From Erinaceus europaeus (lineage: Eukaryota > Chordata > Mammalia > Eulipotyphla > Erinaceidae): a stretch of 64,000 nucleotides of DNA. Positions 45,985 to 55,446 of the stretch are shown one piece after another (positions within the stretch are counted from its first letter, which is position 1; each line of letters starts with the position of its first letter). The notes beneath the pieces are model-generated. The model worked only from the letters and a program-made list of their open reading frames with translations. It ran no database searches and was not told the DNA's origin. The position numbers and the translations under genes are program-made. The stretch spans positions 2,734,573 to 2,798,572 of the forward strand of contig NC_080168.1 of NCBI RefSeq assembly GCF_950295315.1. The letters are read 5' to 3'.

Positions 45985-46828
45985 ATAGTTTTGCAACAGC
46001 TATCTTGATCACCACAGACAAGATACCGCAAGAACCAAAAGAGAACCTGTGCTCTGATGCACTTTGCTTTTATAATGAATCCAAAGCCCTTTGCTCTTGG
46101 TCAAGTATTTCCCCACCTACATACCTGCCTGTCGTGCGTTAAATACGGATCTTACTTTATAATTCAGGTGTGCAGGGAATGGAGCCTTGTTTTCTTTTTT
46201 TTCTTTTTACTTAAACTTGACTTAATTTAAATTCCTGGCATCCACCCTGCCAAGCTGTATTATGTGCTGCTCACAGGAATCATCCCTTAAATACAAGGGC
46301 AGAGAAAGGTTGAAAGCAAGAGCATGGAAGAAAGTGCTATATAAACACTCACCAAAGGTGAGCTGACAGGTCTGTGTTTATATCACACAACAAAGATGTT
46401 AGAGTAAGAAGTTTTACTAGTTATGGCTGGGGAAATCAAACATCTTCTCTTCCATCTCTGAAAGCTAAAAAAAAAAAAAAGAATAATAAAGCTAAAACAC
46501 TTATAGTAGCAGTTATCAAATTTTATTATAGAGCAGGATGAATTATACTGACGTGAATATCGGCACAAGGGCAGAATAAAGAGTAGCAGGCGTAGTTCAA
46601 ACTCACATGTGGCCATTTTATTTATAATACAGGTGCTTTACTGCAATGGGCCAGTGAAAGGCTTTTGCAAATAAAGTCATTTAATGTCTCCTGCTGCGTG
46701 AGGCTAGTGGGTCCTTGTGGGATCTAATTCTTTATGTGCATCTCCATCTAGTTTTGCAGGGAGTTGTCATTTGCCTTCTGACTTGGTGGACAGGTGCAAC
46801 TCAAACGTCCATCAGGAACATCATCAGG
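45985..46828. other. Unique sequence
   Basis: A(13) at 46466; no named repeat or gene. Confidence 0.4.
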
Positions 46829-46829
46829 G

Positions 46830-46938
46830 AGAAGCTTTCCCCCTACAGTGGTGGCCTGGGGGGGGATTGAATCTGTGTCTTGAGCATTGTAACACGTGAG
46901 CTCAGTCAGGTGCACTGGCACCTGGCACCTGGCCCCTG
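46830..46938 (-). repeat. SINE A head fragment
   Basis: gagaagctttccccctacag, gattgaatctgtgtcttgag cattgtaac, gagctcagtcaggtgcac. Ends in a short ggcacctggcacctggcc duplication. Confidence 0.8.
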
Positions 46939-47159
46939 GCCCTGAGGCCGTCTTCACCAGGAGAACCTTTTCCAGGCTCCTGAACCTCCTGTCCCTCAGA
47001 TAAGGTGTTCCTGACTGTTGAGCTCTGACTCCCAAGTCTCCAGTCTAGCATGTATTACTGTTGACAGTGTTACTCAGAAAAACAGACTGCCAATGTCTAC
47101 TAAAACTGGACATTGACTGAACAAACGAGTTTCCAGCAGAGAATACATAGGTATGTCAA

Positions 47160-47330
47160 GAGACATGTGGGCTACTAGGGCAGAGATGTTACATGCTTGA
47201 GACCCTCAAGGTCACATGTGCAGGCCCCAGCACCACCAAAAAAGAAAGAAAGAAAGAAAAAGAAAAAAATCCAAATCTGAGCAGAGTTTTGGTCTTCTAA
47301 TCTTTCATAAAAATAAATTTATGAATACAT
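47160..47330 (+). repeat. SINE C-like, diverged
   Basis: gtgggctactagggcagaga, tgcaggccccagcaccacc, an (AAAG)n insert, then ctgagcagagttttggtctt c. Confidence 0.65.
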
Positions 47331-47420
47331 CTTGGAAAAAAAATGTGGCACCAGGAAGTGGTAGTGTCACAGCTATAGAACCTTGGTAGCCAGAGAGAAA
47401 GATGCATAAGAAATTTTCTC

Positions 47421-49103
47421 TGCCCCATATCAGGACCCATCTTCCTCAGGTGGAGCATAGAGTATGCTGTCCAGCCTCCCTTGGGAGGATGGAACATTCT
47501 CTATCATTGTTGATCCAAGCTGAGGGCAAGGTCCTATGGGGACCCACAAAGGGGTCTCTTGTGTTGTTCCTGATAGAAATAACCAGTAACAATGAAGAGA
47601 GAGATTTATTTGAGGTCTAGGCCCATCATGTCTATTTGGGGATCTCAGGACTCCCTGACTAGGGCCCAGCTGATGGGGTGGCCTGATAGTGACTACAGAG
47701 TCATCCTTAAAGTATGCCAGTCTCTTGCCCTTATTCAGCTTTTGCAGTCCTTACTTTGATAAGGTCAGATTTGGAGTGAGTGAGGGGAGTGTGATAGAAA
47801 GTAGGTGAGGAGGGTATCTAAGTCTCAGTAGACACTATTTCATTACGAAGTTTTTACTGACTCACTACAGACTATTGTGTATTTTTGCTTTCAGATATAT
47901 ATTTTGCCCTAATTTATGGATACATGGGAACATATGCTCTATCTTACTGGACCTGGTCTATATCTAGGTTTTGGGATTTTGTTAGGAAGTGAACCTCCTG
48001 GAATGGAATTAGAGAATACTATGAAAGGAAACGTCTCACTGGAGTAATGAGGGTGAAGGGTTGACATTCCATGCCTCATGTCTCTGGACACAGTCTGAAA
48101 TGAAGCTTGCTGAGGTGGTACTTGTTGCGTTGATTAGGTTGGGATTGGTGGAGGGAATATCATTTGGTATGAATTGAGAGAAGCATGCAGGAGAGTGAGC
48201 CTCACCCTAGAGGTTCCAGGACTGGGGAAATACAGGCTCTAAAGAGGAAGTGGGAGGATTCTGCTCCTGCCATCTTAGGGTTTAAGAAGACAATTGATAG
48301 TTATTACTATAATCACATTATTTGGCAATTGGGTTAACTTTGAAATATCCCTTTGTTAGTATTTGCTGTATCACACACAACATCACCATAATTTATGTCC
48401 TTTGGCATTATTTGCATATAGCTGTGCCACTGGTTGCTTCTGTTATCCCTGGTCTAAGCTTTTAAGAGAGTCAACATATCAAAGACTCAACCTATGTATT
48501 AAAAAGACTCAGTCTGTGCTTTAAAAAGTTTGAGACATTCAATCCATTTTCCCCTCTCATATTAATTACATAGTGATTTGTATGACTACAAAGTGATAGG
48601 ATTGTGCAGAAACGTCATTCCTATCACTAAAAGACTGTGTCCCATCCCACCCCCCCCCCAACCCCCAACCCCGTGAAGCTGAACATCCATCCTCACCCTC
48701 AACCCAGGGTTTTTACTTTGGTGCCCTACTCTGAATTCAGTCAAATCCTGCTTTGAGTTTCCTTTTCTGTTCTTCTTTCTCAACTTCTTTTTATGACTGG
48801 GATCATCCCATACTCGTCTTTATCTTTCTCGCTTAGCTCACTTAACAAAATTCCTTCTAGCTCCATCCAAGATGGGTCTTAGAAGGTGGGTTCATTGTTC
48901 TTCATAGCTACATAGTATTCCATTGTGTATATATACTACAGCTTTCTCAGCCACTCATCTGTTGTTGGGCACCTGGGTTACTTCCAGGTTTTAGCTATTA
49001 TGAATTGTGCTGCTATGAACATAGATGTACACATATCTTTTTGGTTGGGTGTTATGGAGTCCTTGGGGTATATTTCTAAGAGAGCAGTTACTGGGTTATA
49101 TGG
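47421..49103 (-). repeat. L1, inverted 5' segment (ORF2 end plus long 3'UTR part)
   Basis: Read on the minus strand: 49103-48930 encodes the C-terminal end of the L1 reverse-transcriptase protein ORF2p (EIYPKDS, PNQKDMCTSMFIAAQFIIAK TWK, then RCPTTDEWLRKL after one stop). The proximal 3' UTR with a C-rich (sense G-rich) tract at 48645-48662 follows. From about 48612 to 47421 comes the long extension paralogous to 27690-26500. It ends at tgccccatat, where the sense segment at 49101 takes over in element order. Confidence 0.88.
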
Positions 49104-49905
49104 GGAAGCTTGGAATGTTCCTACTTATGACGACAATATGTGAGGTCAGATCTACAGGGATGCAGAGGTCACACAGGCTCCTAAGCTGAATATGGGCCCC
49201 AGACCAAATCAAATCAATGGGGTTTATAGTCAACAATATTTATACACCTTTCCCATATTTGGGAGCTACTCTCTTCCCTGATCCAGCTTTCTGGTCCTTC
49301 TGCCAGCCATGACATCACCTCCCTAGAAAATAATTAGTATCTACCTGCATATCAGATTTCAGGCTCAGGCAAAAAAAAAAAAAGTAAAAACACTACAGTC
49401 CATTTGGAATATAACTAAAATATGTGTACTAGCTATCTACAAAATGGATACCCCCCAACTCTTCATCGTACTGTTCCAGCCTTTAGGATCATGATTGATA
49501 AACAATGCGTTTGGCTTTGTATGTTAACTCTCTTTTCAGCCAACAGGTTCCAGATGCTAGCATGATACCGACCAAACTTCCCTGGACAGACAACCCCACC
49601 AATGTGTCCTGGAGCCCTGCTTCCTCAGAGCCCTTCCCCACTAAGGAAAGAGAGAGGCAGGCTGGGAGTATGGATCGACCTGTCAACACCCACGTTCAGC
49701 GGGGAAGCAATTACAGAAGCCAGACCTTTCACCTTCTGCATCCCACAATGACCCTGGGTCCATACTCCCACAGGGATAAAGAATAGGAAAGCTGTCAGGG
49801 GAGGGGATGAGATTCAGAGGTCTGGTGGTGGTAATTGTGTGAAATTGTACGCCTCTTATCCTATGGCTTAGTCAATGTTTCCTTTTTATAAATAAAAATT
49901 AAATA
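49101..49905 (+). repeat. L1, non-inverted 3' segment
   Basis: gaagcttggaatgttcctac continues the extension where 47421 stopped. Then come ggttccagatgctagcatg, caccttctgcatccc, cttatcctatggcttagtca and an A-rich tail. About 8 bp (atatgggg) are shared at the junction. Confidence 0.9.
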
Positions 49906-49949
49906 AAAAAATAATGTTTCTGGATGCATTGTTTTCCCCAAAAGATGGA

Positions 49950-50085
49950 GAGATGGGGGCTGGGGAAACAGAATATTGGTTATTCAAAGAGACTTTCATG
50001 CATGAGTTTCCAAAGTCCCAGGTTTGATCCCTAGCACCACCAGAGCTGAGAAGTGCTCTTGTCTCTATCTCTCCTTCTCCATATT
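49950..50085 (+). repeat. SINE C
   Basis: gggggctggggaaacagaat, aaagtcccaggtttgatccc, gagctgagaagtgctcttgt. Its CT-rich end merges into the (CTTT)n tract. Confidence 0.88.
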
Positions 50086-50091
50086 TCTTTC

Positions 50092-50141
<50 letters not shown>

Positions 50142-50152
50142 TTTCTTCCTTC

Positions 50153-50206
<54 letters not shown>

Positions 50207-50213
50207 ATCTTTT
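50086..50213. repeat. (CTTT)n microsatellite
   Basis: About 30 CTTT units with a few CTTC interruptions. Both-strand frames are poly Phe/Leu/Ser or Lys/Glu/Arg artefacts. Confidence 0.97.
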
Positions 50214-50533
50214 TGCCTCCAGGGTTATTGCTGGGGCTCCATGCCTGCACTAGGAATCCACTGCTCTTGGAGGCTATTTTTTTCTCATTTTGTTGCCCTT
50301 GTTGTTGTGCTTGTAGTAATTGTTATTGTTTTCATAGCTGTTGTTGTTGTATAGGACAGAGAGAAATGGAGAGCAGAGAGGAAGACAGAGGAGGAGAGAA
50401 AGATAGACACCTGCAGACCTGCTTCACCGCTGGCAATGTGACCTCCTGCAGGTGGTGATCTTGGGGCTTGAACCAGAATCCTTATGCTGGCCCTTGCACT
50501 TTGCACCATGTGCACTTAACCCTCCCTGATTCC
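50214..50533 (-). repeat. SINE B with module M
   Basis: gcctccagggttattgctgg ggc, tttgttgcccttgttgttg, gacacctgcagacctgcttc, ggcttgaaccagaatcctta. Its (AAAG)n tail is the CTTT tract. Confidence 0.93.
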
Positions 50534-50564
50534 CAATCTTTCTCTTCTATCTCTTTTGTTAAAA

Positions 50565-50688
50565 TGAAAAAAGATATATATAGAGAGAGATCCAGAGAGA
50601 GAGAGAGAGCCTGAGAGATATAGAAAAATATAGGTAGATAGACAGATGGACAGATATACAGATAGACAGATGATAGACATACAGATAG

Positions 50689-50772
<84 letters not shown>
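50565..50772. repeat. Compound GATA/TA/GA microsatellite
   Basis: Irregular gatagacagata units at 50630-50690, about 26 TA units at 50693-50744, then about 14 GA units to 50772. Confidence 0.95.
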
Positions 50773-50778
<6 letters not shown>

Positions 50779-50882
50779 CAGTTCAGCTCTGGCTTACAGT
50801 GGTGTTGGTGATTGAATTTTCAGCCTTAGTGTCTCAGGCATGAATGTCTTTTGAGAACCATTATGCTATTTTTTCCCATCCC
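50773..50882 (-). repeat. SINE C head
   Basis: agcacagttcagctctggct tacag, gattgaattttcagccttag, gaaccattatgctattttt. The upstream microsatellite replaces its CT-rich tail. Confidence 0.85.
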
Positions 50883-51248
50883 CAATGGACTATTTTCAAT
50901 AGTTCCAAACTAGGAAAAACTCCACTGTCAACCAACAGCAAGATACACAGCTGCTGAAGGGACACTGGGTTTCCATGATGCAGGAGGCTGTATGGGTCTG
51001 AGAAGCGAGTGCCTCCCAGATAATCAGACACCAATTACAGGGATATGTGTCAACAATTATAAACCATGAACTCCCAAGTCAAAATGGCATGAATATTCCT
51101 TCCTGAAATTGAACTGAAAGCATAAAACCAGAGCACAAGGAACAGACTGAAGCCCCTCCTGGGATGTAATCTGTATGTGTCCCAACTCCAGAGAGCCCAT
51201 GGATTCATGTTTAGAGGTTGTTGCTCTCACTTAACATCAGTAATCTGA
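50883..51248. other. Unique sequence
   Basis: No repeat or gene recognised. Confidence 0.4.
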
Positions 51249-51249
51249 T

Positions 51250-51413
51250 AAGACAGAAATTCACAGGGATGGAAAGATGGAGAAAGAGAGAGAGAGAGAC
51301 AATGTGGACCTGCTTCCCCACCCCACCTGCAGATGGGGACAGAGGGCTTGGACCAGGGAAATTGTGTTTAGTAATAGGGGTGTTTAGCTAGGTGAGCTAC
51401 TTCTCAGCTCCTC
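51250..51413 (-). repeat. SINE A, degenerate
   Basis: gacagaaattcacagggatg, GA run, cacctgcagatggggacaga gggc, tagctaggtgagctacttc. Confidence 0.75.
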
Positions 51414-51649
51414 AAGTTTCTCTTGTGACTAGCTACAGAATAAATCCACTCTTCTGTGTCCTTAATGAAGTGGAGTAAGAAGTACAGGCCAGTAATAAGA
51501 GGGACAGCCTTAATCCATTCACCCTGATGTAGGTGTGTTCAGACACACAGTTCTACCCCTCCCTCACCCTGAATGCAGGTGCAAAGCCACACCGATGTTT
51601 CTGGGTATTGGCTACAGCAGACTATTCTATTCCTGAGCTAATTCTTATT

Positions 51650-51765
51650 TCAGTTCAGCTCACTAGAGCAAAGTGCCATAGATAGCTGTAAGTAACTGAA
51701 ACCTGTTTCCTATAATTTTGGTCTGGGAAGTCCAGTTTCAGTGTCTGTCTCTTGCTTTGTAGATG
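51650..51765. repeat. Ancient mammalian repeat fragment
   Basis: gcaaagtgccatagatagc, ggtctgggaagtccagttt, cagtgtctgtctcttgc, cttattgctgtgtctttat follow the upstream part of the same old repeat seen at 42870-43245. Confidence 0.5.
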
Positions 51766-51842
51766 GATATCTTATTGCTGTGTCTTTATATAGTGCATTT
51801 ATTATTAGTGTTATTATTAATAATTTTATTTATTAATTTTCT

Positions 51843-52095
51843 TTGGGGGCGCTAGGTGGTGGCACACTCAATTGAGCTCACAGGTTAACAAGCATAAGGA
51901 CTCAGGTACAAGCCCCAGATCCCCACCTGCAGGGGGAAGCTTCAAAAGTGTCAGTGAAGCAAGGCAGCAGGTGTCTCTCTTTCTCTCTCCCTTTCTACCT
52001 CCTGTTTCCATCTTAGTTTTTCTCAATCTCTATCTAATATATATTTGCTACCAAGTTTAGTGCCTGAATGGCACCACCATTCCCAGTGACAACTT
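51843..52095 (+). repeat. SINE A with partial module M
   Basis: gcgctaggtggtggcacact, ccagatccccacctgcagg, agtgaagcaaggcagcaggt, ctcaatctctatctaatat. A short M-like end follows (gtttagtgcctgaatggcac). Confidence 0.85.
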
Positions 52096-52114
52096 TTATT
52101 TTTCTTAGAAAGTG

Positions 52115-52925
52115 AGAGACAGAGAAGGAGACCATAGGATAAGAGGGAGGCATTTCCATACAGTTCCCACCACCAGAGCTCAGTATCCCATCCCCTCCCT
52201 TGAAAACTTCCCTATTATTTATCCCTCTGGGAGCATGGACTCAGCATCATTATTTATGGAATGCAGCAGAAGGTGGGAGTTCTGGCTTTTGTAATTGCTT
52301 CTCCACTGAACATGGACATTGCCAGGTAGATTCATACCCCTCAGTCTGTTTCTGTCTTTCCCTAGTGGGGACGGACTCTGGGGAGGTGGGGCTCCAGGAC
52401 ACATGGATGAGGTCATCTGCCAAGGAAAGTCAGGTTGGTGTCATGGTAGCCATCTGGAACTTGGTGGCTGAAAGGCGGTAAGATACAAAGGAGGACAAAG
52501 TGTTTAATAAACAGGGACCAAAAAGTAGGAATAGAGCAGATGAAAGTAGAAACCTTAGGGCGGAAGGAAGCTAGGAAGTTTATTTTAGGTATGTTCCTAG
52601 GAGCTTCTGTCTTAGTAATCTTTGCTTGAGCTCAATAGTTCACATAAGGATTGATTAGAAATATTGCCTGTGAAGATGATGTCAGCATTCACAACTTGTT
52701 GGCTAAAAAAGCATTAAGATATAAAACAGAACACATTGTTTAATAATCAGGAACCTGAAAGAAAGAATAGAGAAGATTATATTTGGGGTCTCCATTTTGG
52801 AAAGAAGCTAGTAGGTCTATTTTAGGTATATTCCAAGGGGCCCATGACTTTACTAATTTTTGCCTGAGCCCCACAGTTAACATGCAGGTGGACTAAGGGT
52901 ATTGTCTGGGGAGACAGTATTAGAG
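52115..52925 (-). repeat. L1 long-3'UTR copy with internal tandem duplication
   Basis: accataggataagagggagg, gttcccaccaccagagctc, gcagaaggtgggagttctgg, aaagtcaggttggtgtcatgg. The block from ggtggctgaaaggcggtaag (52460) recurs from gttggctaaaaaagcatta (52697), so about 235 bp of the extension is represented twice. Confidence 0.85.
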
Positions 52926-53032
52926 TTTTTAACCAAAGCACAACTCAGTTCTGCCTTTTTGTGGTGCCACGAATTGAACCTGAGACTTCACAGTCTCAGG
53001 CATGAAACTATCCTGCTATCTCAACCCCTGTG
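52926..53032 (-). repeat. SINE C head fragment
   Basis: aaagcacaactcagttctgc, acgaattgaacctgagactt cacagtctcaggcatgaaac. Confidence 0.88.
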
Positions 53033-53034
53033 TC

Positions 53035-53995
53035 CTCACAAAGTGGGAAGGAGAATTCTGATCTCATCAGCCCTTTAGAAAAATGCCAGTACCATCCTTA
53101 TAGTTTCTGCGCTGAGCATACTTTGCATATATCTAATATATATATTAGAAAGGTTTTCTTTGCTTACTCCTGAGGCCACTATACCACCAATGCACACAAT
53201 CTTTACCCTCTTTAGGGAAATATCACATTCAGTGAAAATTTAATTTTTATAGAGAAAATCCTTGATGTGCTCCAGTGTCCCTAGTGAATCACCATTTCTC
53301 CACTTGCTTTGTTTATTCATCTCTTCCTTGAGTTTACATGAAGTGTTACTGTAATTTAAAAGTATTCACTTTCTGTTCTGTGTAACCAAAATAAAATGAG
53401 AGAAGTAACACTATCAACTAACAAAGGCTGCAGAGGGACTTTATCGGTCTTAAACTCAGGAACTTTATGTCACCGCCTTTGCATCAGAAACGTTTTCATA
53501 GAAGCAACTGTTTTTTTTTTTTTTTTTTTTTTTTTTTTTGGTATGGAGTAAAAGGTAGATCCTGGTTGTTAATTCAAATTGAAGACACTTCGCATCCAGC
53601 ATTTAAATCTACACGTTATAGAAAAGACAACAGGAAATTGCTTTGAATAATGGAAAATACATTTGTGTCTGAATAATTTAAAGATACTGAACCTATCTTC
53701 ATTTGCATTTTACACGTGTCTACCAACCATCCCACAAAATGCTGAACAAGTAGGAGAATCGAAAGCTGAATTTAATTTTGCACAGAAATGTAAAAACTGG
53801 TAGCAACCGAGGATTAGAAGGTGGATCTCATCTCTTCTCATGCATGGCTATACCATTAAATCAGATTTGAAATTAGGGTGGGACTGGGTGTTTCTTTGAT
53901 GAAACATACTTGAAAAAATACAGTTTATTATTTTCTTGGAAAAAAATAAGTTTCTGATAAAACTCAAATAATGATTTTTCTTTTTATTTGTTTGA
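53035..53995. other. Unique sequence
   Basis: T(29) at 53511-53539 is a likely retroposon tail without a recognisable body. Otherwise no repeat or gene. Confidence 0.4.
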
Positions 53996-53996
53996 T

Positions 53997-54360
53997 TTTT
54001 CTTTCTTTTTGCTCTTTCTCCTCTTCTGCTTTTCCTTCTTCTCCTTTTCCCTCTTCTTCTTCTTATCCTCCTCCTCCTTCTCCTCCTCCTCCTCCTTCTT
54101 CTCCTTCTCCTCGCTCTCCCTCCCTTCCTTCTCCTCCTCCTTCTTCTCCTTCTCCTCCTTTTCCCTCTCTTCCTTCTCCTCCTCCTCCCTCTCTTCCTTC
54201 TCCTCCTCCTTCTTCTTCTTATCCTCCTTGTCCTTCTCCTCCTCCTTCTTCTCCTTCTCTTCTTTCTCCTCCTCCTTATTCTTCTTATCCTCCTTCTCCT
54301 CCTCCTCCTCCTTCTTCTCCTTCTCATTCTCCCTCTCCCTCTCCTCCTTCTCCTTCTTTT
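53997..54360. repeat. CCT/CTT polypyrimidine tract
   Basis: About 360 bp almost wholly pyrimidine on plus (purine on minus), made of TCC/TTC/CTT triplets with 40-60 bp higher-order repetition. Frames of 128-182 codons across it are Ser/Pro/Phe or Arg/Lys artefacts. Confidence 0.98.
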
Positions 54361-54487
54361 TGTTTGTTTGTTAGTTTTAGCTATAATGTTGCTCATATAT
54401 GGCTTAAAGTGGTTCTGTGAATTGAACCTGGGGTCTTTGGTGCTTCAGTTATAAAAGCATTTTTCTCAATAGCCATTATGGCTTACA
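54361..54487 (-). repeat. SINE C head
   Basis: tttagctataatgttgctca, gtgaattgaacctggggtct, tctcaatagccattatggc. The adjoining pyrimidine tract occupies the place of its tail. Confidence 0.85.
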
Positions 54488-54588
54488 GGGGACAGATAAT
54501 GGCTCATGTGCTACAGTGCGCAAGGACCCAAATTCAAGCCGCTGGTCTCCACCTGCAGGGGGAAAGCTTTGTGAGTGGCCCCTTTAAG
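54488..54588 (+). repeat. SINE A head fragment
   Basis: gtgctacagtgcgcaaggac ccaaattcaagcc, tctccacctgcagggggaaag. Truncated after gtgagtgg. Confidence 0.85.
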
Positions 54589-54624
54589 CTACTTTAAATC
54601 ACCAATAATTTAAAAATACATAGT

Positions 54625-54790
54625 TCTGAGTCAACAAAATAGATCACCTAGGTAGTGTGCCTGCTTTGCCTGGCATGCCACCCAGGCTGAGTTGTGCACC
54701 CTTGATACTGGAAGTGTTGTGGTAGCTTCCTTCTTGTACCTGTATCTCTGTCTCACTAGTCATCAACAACACAAAGGTATCTAGAATGTA
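54625..54790 (+). repeat. Probable tRNA-like SINE, family uncertain
   Basis: gtcaacaaaatagatcacct aggtagtgtgcctgc, CT-rich ctgtatctctgtctcac, then A-rich end. No second good copy in the window. Confidence 0.4.
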
Positions 54791-55128
54791 ATAAAATCAA
54801 AGCCTCCATTCCTCAGATGTTTATGAGGATGAAACCCTTTACTGGATTTTTCTAAATGTGAACTAAGTTAATCTCAGGACAGAGTTTGATGTAAAGTTCT
54901 CATTACTTAAAGAAGCTGAACTCCGTAAGGCTTAACAGAGAATAAATGCCACATGACTTATGCCGGGATAGCCTGAGGGTGCTTCTTCCCGAGCTAGTGC
55001 TCTCTGGGTTGGAGAGAACTCAACTACAGCTGATCTAGGCTGCTGTGTGGGAGAGGGATCAGGAACTCGTGCTGCACTAACTTCGCAGGAGAGAAATTTC
55101 CAAGTGTCTTTAATCAGAAGAGCAGCTG

Positions 55129-55136
55129 TTTTTATA
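55129..55136 (-). promoter_or_regulatory. LTR TATA box
   Basis: TATAAAAA on the minus strand, at the expected U3/R position of the LTR. A possible poly(A) signal (ATTAAAG) follows about 15 bases downstream, implying a very short R if both are used. Confidence 0.5.
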
Positions 55137-55205
55137 CTCTTCAAGTAGGGTGGAAACAGGATGTGACATAGAGAGGGTGGAGTGAAAAGTGACTGGTGGA
55201 AGATC

Positions 55206-55250
55206 AGGGTGTGACAAGGAGAGGATCAGGGTGGTGTGACAAGGAGAGGG
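55206..55250. repeat. U3 direct repeat
   Basis: Two copies of a roughly 25 bp unit (tcagggtgtgacaaggagag and tcagggtggtgtgacaagg), the kind of duplication often seen in LTR enhancers. Confidence 0.7.
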
Positions 55251-55256
55251 GATGGA

Positions 55257-55290
55257 GCAGGTGAGAATTCTACCACTAAACCACCAATGC
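55257..55290 (-). other. tRNA-Gly 5'-half-like segment in LTR U3
   Basis: Read on minus, the 34 bases start GCATTGGTGGTTTAGTGG and continue TAGAATTCTCACCTGC. Compared with the 5' half of mammalian tRNA-Gly as I know it, only two positions differ (C to T in the D-loop, G to A near the anticodon stem). The D-arm and A-box region are therefore intact, but the anticodon loop onward is absent, so this is not a tRNA gene. Confidence 0.8.
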
Positions 55291-55429
55291 CCTGGAGGGA
55301 GTGTGGTGCTTTATGTAAATGTAAAAGTGATTTATGTAAATAGACCAAAGCTTTTAATGGGATCAGATCAATCCCTATATAGGCATATGGTTAAGCAGAA
55401 GCCAGGGAGAGCTGGCATACTACCCAACA

Positions 55430-55446
55430 TCTCCCCCTTTCTTTTT
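55430..55446 (-). promoter_or_regulatory. ERV polypurine tract
   Basis: Minus strand AAAGAAAGGGGGAGA directly before TGTTGGG. This is the plus-strand DNA primer site of retroviral reverse transcription. Confidence 0.75.

Larger units (their letters stand above)
54961..55429 (-). mobile_element. Endogenous retrovirus LTR (probable 3' LTR)
   Basis: On the minus strand the 469 bp unit begins TGTTGGGTAG and ends CCCGGCA, the TG...CA ends of an LTR. It lies immediately downstream of a polypurine tract, so it is the 3' LTR of an antisense provirus. U3 contains duplicated elements (cagggtgtgacaaggagag and a near copy, 55206-55250) and a tRNA-Gly-like segment. A TATA box (TATAAAAA) lies at 55136-55129 and ATTAAAG at 55114-55108. 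Polypurine tract and length suit a class II (beta-like) ERV, but class is inferred. No coding capacity in the LTR. Confidence 0.75.

Noticed and set aside
1346..49905. The 2 kb repeated extension considered as an LTR retrotransposon
   Set aside because: Copies have A-rich tails, variable 5' truncation and an ORF2 or ORF1 junction, and no TG...CA ends or primer-binding site, which favours a LINE 3' region.
50024..50458. 144-codon frame with SFFLSFFLS repeats
   Set aside because: Translation of the CTTT microsatellite plus antisense SINE.
53848..54420. Open frames of 128-182 codons, Arg/Lys-rich or Ser/Pro-rich
   Set aside because: Produced by the triplet pyrimidine tract in all frames.
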